Translations under genes and position numbers: made by a program
Notes under the pieces: generated by a model
What the model was told of the DNA's origin: nothing
Seen by the model: the letters and a program-made list of their open reading frames with translations, nothing else
Databases searched by the model: none
Origin: Apostichopus japonicus
Lineage: Eukaryota > Echinodermata > Holothuroidea > Aspidochirotida > Stichopodidae
DNA: 64,000 nt
Assembly (NCBI RefSeq): GCF_037975245.1
Contig: NC_092562.1
Span: 23,677,554 to 23,741,553 of the forward strand
Direction: 5' to 3'
Part shown: positions 27,801 to 39,800 of the stretch, piece by piece
Position numbering within the stretch: the stretch's first letter is position 1
Layout: each line of letters starts with the position of its first letter

Positions 27801-30800
27801 AGAAATTACAAAATTTGAAGCATGTTTTGTTATCATGGCTATTAGACCAATGCTCTCTGTTTGATGATGAATTAAAAATATGTTTACCATTGATATTTAA
27901 CAAACCTATATTTCAAAGTACAGGGTCATGGAGACCTCAAATATGAGAGATTCTTGTAGGTACTTGTAAAAACAGAAAAAACAGTCTACACAACATTGTG
28001 TGTGTGTGCTATTTCCTCCCAAACCAGCTATTGATCTCCCAAATTACTGAAGTACCCTAGAAAAAGCTGTCCCATGGGTTAAGGCTCCACCAGCTGTAGG
28101 AATCTCCTATATATATCAGACCTGTTAACTCTCCCAGTTTTACCGGGAGACTCCCGGTTTTTACCCGAATCTCCCAGCCTCCCGGTTTCATATTTTATTC
28201 TCCCGGTTTTTAATGTTTCATTGCTTGCAAAATTTCTGAAAATAGCCAACAGTTATTCCTACAGTATATCGCGTAATATTAAGTGTAATCTAAAAATAGA
28301 TTGATTGTTTACAAACACGTTACGACTGACACAGTGCTGTGCAGGACTCTCAACCAATATCAGGCTGCTTTGTCAGCTCTCAGACTTCGCGCAATGTCGT
28401 TATTGTACGTTGGCCTTGGTCGAGTCCTGAATACGGTACAGTAGTGCGGCGTGCACTGTGCATATGCCATGGTGCACAATAATAAACACAAGTTGTCACT
28501 TGTTTGTATATGCAGCGTACCGAATGTGTGCAGTTTGCAGGTAGGCTACTTGTATACGACCAAAAAACAGTTAAGTTCTATGCCGGCACACACTTTACCT
28601 GCGTCCTCTTCGATGCTAATGTCAAAAACTACGATTTAAGAAGCGGCTGTTTCAAACATCTCACTAATTCTTTTGACGACTTTAATCCTATTCATTGAGC
28701 ACAATAGCATAACCTGTGTATAAACTCGTGTATATACGCATATGTACTTGTTTATAAGTCTTTATACGATCATGTGCGCGTACACATGTCCAGTTTTACA
28801 TGAGCGGTGCGGTAGAATATTTATTTAGAAGTATTTATATAATTTCAGTTGACACATTAGCTTGTATGCACGATATATCAACAAACCAAATGATCATTTA
28901 CCATACTTATCGTGTGGGTGGCCCATAGTTAGTTGATAAACCCTATTGATGTTGTTGCTCAAACACTAATACTAATGAGGTCACATGGGCAATTGTAAAA
29001 ATCTTAAAAAGGTTATAACTCGGCACAATAGGTCAAATATTCTTCAAACTTGGTAAAGTTGGTATGGTGATAGTGGTACTTCGCTCCAATTGCTAATGTA
29101 TGTTGCAAATGATATCATGAATATTCATTAGGAGGTGGGGCTGAAAGTTATTTCAATATGAAAAGTTTGAATGCACTATAACTCAACAGGGAATGATTAC
29201 CATTCTTGCCATGTGTGGGTGGGTGCATGAACCCTATTGATTTTGGTGCTTATCATGAATATTAATTCGGTCATTGGGTCAAATATGAATATTAACGAGG
29301 AGTAGCTTCAGTGTTTGACAAAATTTCAGCTTCTAATTTACGTAGAAATTATACATCTCATTTCTTAAAAGCATAATGCATTTTTGTAGGATTTTCTCAT
29401 TATTACAGATCTTTATATTACACATTGTATCACCTACAATTTATATACTTTTCAATGTATTTATTGTTTCCAACAGTAACAAACTCGAGATCAGTACAGT
29501 GGAGGAAGACATCTTTCAGTTAGAAGAAAATAGTGAGAATGGCAGTGATACTGACAGTGATGAGGAGACTGCAGCAGCTACAGATGAAAGCCAACTCACA
29601 CCCATTGCAGGAGTCAAAGCAATTGTTTGGGTTGACCAAATACTTAAGCTCCTGCGAGATATCAATGGCACTGTGTGCAAGCATTCTTTCTGTACTGGAG
29701 AACTTCAGTATACAACAAAATTTTGTGGTTCTGCTCTGGTTATTAAATGGAAATGTGGGGAAAAGTACCACCCCAGTGGTACTTGGTGTTCTCAGCCAAA
29801 GCTGCGTGGAATGTACGCAGGGAACTTACAGCTAGCTGCAGGGATTGTCGTTTCAGGCAACAGCTTCACAAAAACAGGGCAGCTGTTCAAGAGCATGAAT
29901 TTGAAATGTATTTCTAAGGACACCTTCTTCAGGGTACAGAAATTGTATGTCGCCCCAGCTGTGGAAGAGATGTGGGAAAAGATGCAGGAGACCCTGTTTT
30001 CTTCATTGAAGGACAAAGAAGTAGTTGTGTCTGGTGATGCCCGCAACGATTCTCCTGGACATAGTGCACAGTACTGCACTTACACTATGATGGAAGAAAG
30101 CGGTGGTAAGGTTCTGCATATGGAGATTGTAGATGTGAGGGAAGCAGCTGGGAAAAGCCCAAACATGGAAAAGATAGGCTTCACCCGAAGCATGGACTTT
30201 CTCATGGAGAGAATCAATGTCAAAGAGGTTGTGACAGATGGCCACATTCAGATTGCTGCTCTCATGAGAAATTGTTCCAAGTATGAAGGTATCATCCACC
30301 AAAATGATGTATGGCCTGGTAGCAAAAGCCTCACCAAAATGCTCACGAAAGCTGCCAAGGCAAAAGAGAACAAAGCGATTTTGGAGTGGATGCCAGCCAT
30401 CAGGAAACACTTTTGGTTCTCTTCCAGCAGTTGTGATGGAGACGAGAAGAAGCTGAAGGCATCCCTTCTCGGCATCCTTCACCATGTAGTCAATGAGCAT
30501 GAGTGGGCTCTTGGAGCATATGGGTTTCCGGGTAAGTGTGCTCATGAGGAAATAGATGAAGGGGAGCATGACAAGGCCTGGCTGACCAAGGGATCAGCAG
30601 CACATAAAACCTTAGGGAGGTTGCTGACTGGCAAACGCTTTATGAAGAAGTTAGCATACTACAGGAACTTCAGGCATACCGGCAACCTGGAGTCATTTCA
30701 TAACCATTTACTTATGTACGCACCAAAGCAACACTCTTACGGGTATGTTGGGTTTGCTACTCGAAGTAAGCTTGCAGCGATTGACAGCAACTACCATGCT

Positions 30801-33800
30801 GATCGTGAGCAAGCTGTCACCAAGGACGGACATCTACGATACAGGTGCAAATATAGCAAGCGAACCCGCAACTTCCATGCGGAACCATTACGTGAGGCGA
30901 AAAGCTACGGCTACATAGCTGACTTAATGAGAAGTATTGCTGCCCTGGCAAGCGATTAATAACACCTGGCCACCTTTCTCAGCATGTCTCCCTCGCGCAA
31001 GATGATCCAAGAAGGATCCATCCAAGTTGGCAATGCTTCCAAGGTCATCCTTAGATGAGCTTGTAAAGGATCATCTCAGTCGCTTTTCACCCCAGCAGCA
31101 GATATCTGAACAACCCTATGCAGAGTGAAGAAACCCATAGAGTTTTTGTAGTTTCATATGTGTATTTGTAGTAATTTAGCTGTTGCCATTTCCAATATAT
31201 CATATATCACTTTAATTTTGTTGACTGTATTACCTTCAACAAGTAAATTTTCACTCATTGTGTTGCAAAATATGTCAGATTCATAAAAAATTACACACCA
31301 AAACCACAATGCTTTCAAATATTCTGATTGTGAATGTGTAATTTCAACTCCATGGTTTTTAATTGTTATTGTTTTACTGTGCTGGCAGCATATGTAGAAA
31401 AATGTATTTTGCTATTGAGGCTTTCTCCTGTGTTAGTGATGTATGTGTGTGTGAAAGGAGCAAGGCAAGATCACCATTTAAGTAATTAGTTATCATATCG
31501 GACTGATATAGTTGCACTACTCACTCATTTTCTGGAGTGCTGTATTTATCTGTACTTGAACAGGGGCGTTAATATATCAAGTCTTGCCTATTACTTTCTT
31601 TCTAATGACATGTGGTATTTAAAAAAAAATTATGGCTAATATGGGAAGTTATGGAATGTTGTGTAACAGAATGTATCTTACCCTTATCTTATACACTATA
31701 CAATATAGTGGTAAATTGGTTGTAACCAAGCGAGAGGTGGGAAGTTTGAATATGCTTCCTTATATACTTTATTTATTTATTTGTTTATATTTGTTTGTAC
31801 TATTGTTTAAGAAATACACTTGGTATGTTTGTAGGCTATTGCCTTTGGAAAATTTTGATGTTTGTTAAATCCTCTGACCTCACATATATGTATCATGTGA
31901 GGCCCTCAATCACTAGGGTCATCTAGTCTTAATGCTCTATCCATCCATAAATTATAATCTTAATGATGGTAAAATCATTCCCCTATTGAGAGGGTTGCAT
32001 AAGAAAGTGTCACAAACACATGCATACAGTATGCCTATAAGAATGGGGTACCCCCTCTCCTCTGGTTCAGTCAATTGATTTTCCATTACTTTCTAGCGTA
32101 AACCATTTCATTGTATGTGTATTTTAAATTTATTGCCATGAATTGTGATAATTTCCTCATGGGAAAAAAGGTTTGTAAAGTTGTTTTATTAGAAAAGAAC
32201 ATCATCACTGGTTTGATGGTGTTTCAAAGAATATCGGTTATAATAATCCAATTCACATTGTTAACTGCAATTATAGTCTTAGTTTGTTCTTAGTTGTTCA
32301 ATTAACTGATATGTAATGGCATGTATTGTCTACTACTTTCATTTTGTGAAAATGGTGCAAATGTAAAAAAAAAGATTGTTTTTACTTTGTTTTTAGCTGC
32401 TGCTAGGAATCACTTTTACAATGATGATATATATGGTCAGTTGTTATACTGTTTAGTTATCACCAGGCCTGGCTGTAACTGTAATGACATCTAAATGCAG
32501 CTCTTACTTTTCTATGTATTAAAAAAATTGTAAAGTTGATTAATTTGTAGCAAAATGAGAATTTTAGCTTTTCATTTTCGTGTTAGTAAAATGCTGTTCT
32601 TAAATATATTTTTTAGAAAGAATTTCATTTCATTTTCATTGTTGCATTTATTTGTTTTATAACATAACAGTACAATTAAGTCAAAGAACAAATACGTGAA
32701 TGGACGTGATTTTAAAAAAGCCTCTTGCGAGTACAAAAGAAGCAACATAGTAGGAAAAAACCCCAACAATATAGACAAGAAGAATTTCATAAATGTACCC
32801 TACCCCACCATCCTTATGCCACCATAAGACTACAAAAGCTCACAAGAACATAGCGCTTGAGATTAATGAAATGGTTCAAGATATATTTAACTTGTGATAA
32901 CAGCTTTCTGGAAAAACTTCATGAGATTCCACAATGTATGCTGCTGTCAAAAAAACACATGATTCATCACCCACTCCCCCCCCCTTCCCTTCCCCCATAT
33001 GCAATAGTGTGACAGGGTAGTACATCAAATGCTTTTGAAAGACACCAATATAACTTTCCACATAATCAAGTGAATCAGTGAAGTTTATCAACTGTATTTG
33101 CCAGCACAAGCTTGGTTGAGTGACCAGGACATAAACCAAACTGATGTAAGGGAAATATGCTAGGATACAGAACATTAGAAAAATAAGACAAGTAGAAAAA
33201 CGGTTTCAATTGCTGACTATTTTGAGCAACTCCCTTTGTGATTTCTTGCCTGAAGGCTCAAGGAATCTATGCGTTGGTGATTGCGTGTGTGTGTGTGTGT
33301 ATGAGATGCCTTTGGCCTGTAAACACAATAACTCACCAATTGCAAGTGGGATTGAAGTCATTCCTTGGACATAGATGCACCATACTGTATGGAAGAACCC
33401 ACCTGATTTTGTTGTTCATTCACATTAATAATAATGAGGTCACAGGGTCAACCAAAAAAATCTTCAAATGCTAATAACTCTTTAACCAAAAGTCATAATT
33501 TATTTATAATTGGTATTGATATATATAACTTCACATACCCCTCCTCCTCCTCCTCTCTCCCCCCCCTTCACCTTGTACATGCACGACTGTGGTACATACT
33601 TGAACACACGACTACTAATTGTTCAGTCTACAAGTATTGCATCTCCCAGTTGAAAACCTTTATACCTTCCATCAGCGGAAGGATAGCGCTCCCTGTGTGC
33701 TCCTAGCCGTCCATGTTGCCAGTAGATATATTGACGATACGCATAATACCTGAAGTTGGCATTTGACCTATCTGGGGTGTCTGCAAAAGTGTCCTCATTT

Positions 33801-36800
33801 GCCCTCATCGCAACGTCGAGTATGTTTCCATTTAGACAGATTTCAGAAAATATGCCTTGTGTTGCCAAGCATATATTTCTATTTCCACAGCATCTCTGCT
33901 CAATAGCACTGTTCATGTCATGGCAATTCCCACAAACACACCAGGATGGAGCTTCTTCAACTTGAAGTGAGGCACTCACATCATCATTTGCCTGCCTCGT
34001 TATAATATCTTGGTATGCACCAGGATTTCTTCTAAGTAGCTGTGCAGCTATCTCTTCTAGGCTGGACCTGTCCAGATCCTGGAGAAATGTCTACAATGCA
34101 AAGAGAATGAACCAGAAAGTCAAAATAAGTGATATCTTGTAATATAAGAGGCAAATTTGCATACTTTCCAAACTCATGTATAGTTGATGGTAGATGACCT
34201 TTGTCCTCCTAGAAAAGCAATAGGTATCAGCCACTCACGAATAGCTAATTGCAGACCTAGTTTAAAGTTTTAGCAAATCTCTGTTGCTCAGATACCATGT
34301 TTGCAAAAAAGAAAAGAAAAGCAAATAAAAATAATGTTGTATTGACATACCAAGTTTAAAGACAACATCTTTGCCTATTTTCACTTAATGGTTTGGAGGT
34401 TATCAAACTTCCACCTATATTTACCTCAAATAATATTTGATCCTCATGAAAAACAAAATAGAAAATAAACTCACAGGTTTCGAGACTATTTGAAATTCCA
34501 GCCCCTTAATGTTATGAATTGTATATTGCACTGCTCCAGACAGAAGCAGATTCAAATTACAGTTTAATTAATGATGTGTAGAACAGGTGACGATCTTTTG
34601 TGTGGCAAATGTAAGAAATCCACAATACCATTTGCAGAGCATGAGTAACATGAGATGGCAACCAGATAACTCTAATATGTAGACCTGTATGAACACTATT
34701 TCAGACACTGAAAAAGGAGGATATAGGCCTGTGACTTTTTATTTACCAGAATAACTTCGTCTCGATTTTCGGAAGGTTCTTCGTCTTGATTTGTAGTTGG
34801 GGATTGCTCCATTTCTTCTTCCTCACTGGAGTCATCCTAGCAAAATGAGATTTTTCAAAACAATTTTCAATCTGGAGCTATTTTTAAGGAAGTGATATTT
34901 TAATCATTTAGTTTGAATATTATTATTGCAGAGATTAAAACTGTCATGCAGTTACCCAACAACACTTCTCGACTAGCAATTACTGGCACAAAAGCTTCAA
35001 CAATATATTGGAGAATTGGGTTGCGGATATTCAGTTACAATTGTTAGGGATTTTCCAAAGCTTCAGTTGTGGCAAACAAAAGTAGATGAATGGAAACTTC
35101 CTTTGACAACTGGTTAGTGGGCTAACATGCAATGTGATTAATAGTGTACATTTATAAAGTATTAGAGAATCAAATCTATTTGCAAACACAAATTAATGAT
35201 AAATTGATAGGTAAATGACACCATAGCCTTAATGCCTAGCTCTTACATATAGTTTTGGGATTGCTGAGCAAGCTGCATATTTCTAAAGTATATAAGGCTT
35301 GTGGAACAGCAAACTGCATTTTGTGGCAGCTTACTCCTTGGTAACAATGTTTTGGCCTGTTTAATAAGTATGATGGTATGTTTTGTGCTACTAAACCCCT
35401 GTAACTGTACAATTCTTTGACTTAACACTTTTGCATTTCATGATCAGTCCTCTTGGATCTCAAACAACCACCTGTGCAATCTCGTACAAAATAGCTAAAC
35501 CTAAGAAAGATTTTCAATGACAGTGGTTTTTGTAGTCTTTACAAATAAAGAAGATAATTCTTATTTCATGCTTTAACAGTTTGCATCCCCCCAAAATCCA
35601 CGAAAACATAAATAGATGCTTGTTTTCAGGTACAGTAGAATGAGCCCTTGGTAACCACTAATTCCTGATGTTACAGACGATATCTTTCTACCTTAGTTTC
35701 CTCTGACAGGCTTAGAAAGAAGCTTAGGCTTATACCCTATGTGCTTATAGTATCGACTAAACAATGGAGTGTTATGGAGCATATTTATACTATGAGATCC
35801 ATTCTGTATTGAAAGGAAAGCACTTTATGTCAGTGCTGCTTACATTACACGTCAAGTAACCGATACTGTCAGACAGTGCCTAGATGTAGTATATTTTGCC
35901 AGATGACTACGTTGTATAAAATGTGTACATGGTCACTCTTCTGATCCATTAGTTGCAAGTGAAAAATAATTATGCTGTTTGTTTGGTGAGCCTATTATTG
36001 ATCATTGTAAGCTGGGTCTAGGTCCTAAAGTGCTAAGTAGAAGTTACCGCTACTTTCTCCACTTAAACATTGTAACCTTCTTTTATTTAGCGCTTGTAAC
36101 TTGTAGTGCTGCTTGGGCTTAATTACTTCGTTGTTAATATTTATATGAAAGAAAAGATAGGTCTCACTATAGCAGCACTAGTAGTACTAGAAGTAGTGGT
36201 ACGGCCTACACGATATACTCACCGATTCATAACGGTTTCTGCACGGCTTACGATTGCTTCCACATCTACAACTAACGCCACAGGACTTCTCATCTACTTT
36301 GCACGGACAAGCCCCTCGTCCCCTTTTCCTTGAACAAGTTGACCGGCAACGACAAACTACAGGGTCAGTTGTAGTTGTAAACCTCTCACTCGATAATTCA
36401 CTTTCTGACGGCGTGGCTGACATTGTAAGGACAAGCTGGATTCCGCAAATAATATGATCTTGAAGGCCAGCTAATCGCCCAGCGTAATTTTCAGTAGCGT
36501 CTTATTACATTGAGCACACGTACGCATTGACATGCACAGGAAGCTTTGTACACTGTAGCGGTCGCACAACGATGTATTGAATAGTATTGAGTCAAGAAGG
36601 GCCTCCCATATCCACAGGTTCAGAGGTTATGACAAAACTTTTGCAAACAAAGCTGTTTAGATGGCGCTATCATTGTTTGCATATAACGGTAAACTTTAGA
36701 AATGTGATAGCGCCGCCGGTTTCTTGTACGCGAGCGCGTCTTTAAATTGGATGATACAAGTTACTTTAAACTCATTATGCAATAAATAATTTTGATGGTC

Positions 36801-39800
36801 TAATTAATCCTTTTTAATCCTTTTTTGTTGTAAATAATCCCAATCATCTCCAGGTACAATTAAGCCAAATTTAGAGCTCATTTGCAGAGATTGAATGAAC
36901 CAAAAAAAAAAATTCAAACCAACCCCACACAGTACCTATTATTTGTCTTCGTTTTGGGTCGATATGAAAACATAAGCCAGACGCATGCTCAGGCGATCGT
37001 TTTGGCCTAAATACAAACCATAAAAAAAAAACATAGCCTACAAAGTGTTCAATCTTCACTGGTCTATGCAGTGTAATTAAGGACTAAAGACTAAAGACTT
37101 GCATGGTTTTTGTGGAGTGGTTTGTTGTAGAAACTTTCACAGAGACAAACATAGATCATGTAATGTTGCCAAACATTCCAGAATATACCCTAATGCACAG
37201 TTATTGACGTTGAAACCACATATTTTCCTGGGCTTGCATCTGATTACTGCTGTCATCTCTAGCAAATCAATAAGAAAGGACACTGTGTTATGGTTTGAAT
37301 GTTTCATTGACAGCATCTCTGCAAATGGACCAAAACTTCATGAAGAAAAGTACATCATCATGACTGTGTCATTATTTACTACAAAATAGAACCAAATACA
37401 ATTGTAGAGTAGGGATCAGTTAGTTTGTGTTTATACATAATGAGCATTTAAGATGTTTATTTTGCCATTTACCTCCATAGTAGACAATGTGTCGCTTCCA
37501 TGAAAGAGTTCAATGTTAATTGAATACTCGATCTCAATATCTTTAATGTCATTTATGCTCCATACAATTTAGATTTGAAGCCATAGAAGTGACAAAGTTT
37601 CCTATTCAGTTTTGTTTATGTTGATGGACCTCAAGTGCATTGAGGTCCATTTCTTAAACATAAATGGTATAGAAATACAACCTGGACTGACAACAGTGTA
37701 TACAATAAATCAACAATCATTCTGTGCCCCCCCCCCTTTAACTATATATATGGTTGTATCGTGTAAACTACTTTTCCAGGGAAGGGGATCATAGTAGATC
37801 GTCTATGATGTCATAATGCTATGTGTTCTTCAATTTCAACTATCACATTACTACAGCAAATATATGCTTGAATGTTTGCTTAGCTGTCGGTGTTTTCTGT
37901 AATTAGAATTTTCTTCAGTAATATGCAACTCCAAGAATATTCCATTCATCAGTGGATAAATACTTCAGCAAATTTATTGATTCATAATACAAAATGTTCT
38001 ATGATCAGATTTTGATCAAAAGATCTAATCAGGAATTTTATATTAAAACAATGCAGTTCAACCACCAGAATATCAATCTTCACTTGTTGTTTGCTATGTG
38101 TAAATACTTGTGTCAAATTTTCTTGCCAGGCCATGCTTCATGTGTGCCTTTTTTTTAATCAAAACAAAAATGATTTCTATGTTTAATATAGGATGATGGG
38201 TCTATAATTTTGACGCAAGATCCTATGGCTGCAACCTTAGAAGATTTTTGGAGACTTGTCTATGACTACAAATGCAGTACCATTATCATGCTGAAGGACA
38301 TGAGCACAGCTAACAAGGTCTGTGGAAACAATGTGAAATTGTTTTGCCAAAGATTCAAGGCACTCAAGCTTTGAAAAAAAAATATGTTACTCCCTCTGTC
38401 ACATCATTAGACCTCTTTAGAGGACACATCATTAGATCTCTCATCCCAACATCCAGTCATATATCTTAACATTATGTTTTATAATCTTTTGGGATAATTT
38501 GTAAAATAAGACAACATTTTCGTTCCATGATGGTTAACCAATAACAATCTGGTTGATTCATTACTCTCAACACCCTGTTTTAACCTGAATTGAACAGATA
38601 AGATGTCTAAAAAATCAGACAAGTAGATTGATTCTGAACCTTATCCATTAAAATAAGATTTGTGATAACATTCCGCTAGAGAATTACAAATTCAACAACC
38701 CTGTAATGACTTATGCACAAACTATTTATGTCTATTGTATATTTTTATTTTATCTTTTGCACACATTTGTTTTTTTAATAGGAGAAAAATATGGACCTTC
38801 CCTTAGGATTTCTGTCAACAGCTGAGGCAACAAATTCTTACATCCCAGCTTTATCCATCAATTCGTAATCAAATTAGCAGGCACTGTATAATACTGATTG
38901 ACCTCAACATACCAGACTGAACTAATAAGATCCATTGCTTTATGCCACAATGTCCACAATTTTCAACTAGCATCTTGTCAGACCTTCCTTGAATACTGGA
39001 TCTTTTAATAACAAAATGGAAGTTGGGGCAGGGTAGTTCATGCTACAGTGTTAGTTCAAAAGTCATGAAATGGTCATTTTGGGCCTGTCCACTATTACAG
39101 CAGAGCGAGCTTTACTCAGCAAACTAGGTCCTTATAGGTTAGTCAACATATGGTTTTATCTGGTTCTGTAAAAATGAATGTTTCTCCATTGTTATAATTA
39201 CTCATTGGTGTGGTCAGTTTCTGTGAATGAAGGGAAACTCAGAAGTGTCTGAGTCATCTGATAATACGTAAAAATTTGTTGTTATTTACTATTGCATCTC
39301 AAAACATATTTGTGTTTAATTCTCGATTTTGATCTACAGATCTAGAATTATCATTTGAGGATCTGTTTTTTAATATAGGTAAACGGAGAAATGAATCTTG
39401 ATGTCTATGAAACACTATAACACTGAAACATACACACACACACTGAAACACTAAATATTAAAAGCTCTTATTAAAGCAAGCATAAGATGGTTAGGTTTTC
39501 TACGAATGCGCCTGTTTTAAGTATGATTGGTGTCTCGTGTCTTCGACTAGGAAAGGCACTGATGTTTCAGCTTCTTTGAGTGGCTTCAAAACCAATCAAT
39601 TCGTGACACGACATGGACTAAAAGTTTGTAACTACGTGGGAGTGTCATATAGTAAAAATCGCTGGATGCTTTGGCTGTAATTATGGTTTAATTTCAACCA
39701 ATCTCAATCTGAGAAATTATCATTACATCGATACAATGTAAGTTTCAGCCTATCATTTTCACTGCATGTTTTAGTCCCAGCCTATACATCACCTACAATC

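Larger units (their letters stand above)
7679..29476 (+). other. 21.8-kb transposase intron: mostly repeats
   Basis: Lies between donor GTAAGT at 7679 and acceptor CAACAG at 29471-29476. Contents supported separately: a tandem array (9975-10860), a perfect palindrome (12630), a MITE (12827-13200), SINEs (14010-14150, 15396-15615), arrays (12180-12510, 17820-18310), a CCACCATCA-type microsatellite (20378-20725), two coding-like minus exons (20847-21035, 21540-21632), a tRNA-like sequence (25984-26049), a structured palindrome cluster (27162-27340) and a truncated hAT-like copy (28118-28853). Between these I see AT-rich sequence with only short ORFs that I do not support as genes. Confidence 0.6.
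7162..36741 (+). mobile_element. Giant Kolobok-like DNA transposon with TTAA target duplication
   Basis: The termini are 35-bp inverted repeats at 7162-7196 and 36707-36741 with a single mismatch (AGACGCGCTA versus AGACGCGCTC at the tips). TTAA duplications flank them at 7158-7161 and 36742-36745. The span is 29,580 bp. It contains a transposase gene of Kolobok type, and Kolobok elements are known to use TTAA targets. The second gene is convergent, minus-strand, starts 284 bp inside the right repeat and encodes a CXC and P2X7-ballast-like protein. The transposase ATG is 252 bp inside the left repeat. Most of the length is a 21.8-kb intron with microsatellites, tandem arrays, a MITE, a SINE and a truncated hAT-like copy. 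Some of that bulk is therefore nested insertion and some may be cargo. Confidence 0.88.
6923..38191 (+). other. 31.3-kb PTP intron containing the giant transposon
   Basis: The donor at 6923 and acceptor at 38190-38191 join Glu to Asp-Asp-Gly-Ser in phase 0. Outside the transposon only about 1.7 kb of intron remains (6923-7157 and 36746-38191), so the original intron was small. The flanks hold no convincing exon. A short foldback lies at 37615-37664. Confidence 0.75.

Noticed and set aside
29376-29476. In-frame ATG and hydrophobic N-terminus upstream of the transposase main exon
   Set aside because: Looks like translated intron before a good acceptor that joins in phase to exon 1. An alternative start cannot be excluded.
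30003-30569. 188-residue minus-strand ORF
   Set aside because: Antisense shadow of the transposase exon.
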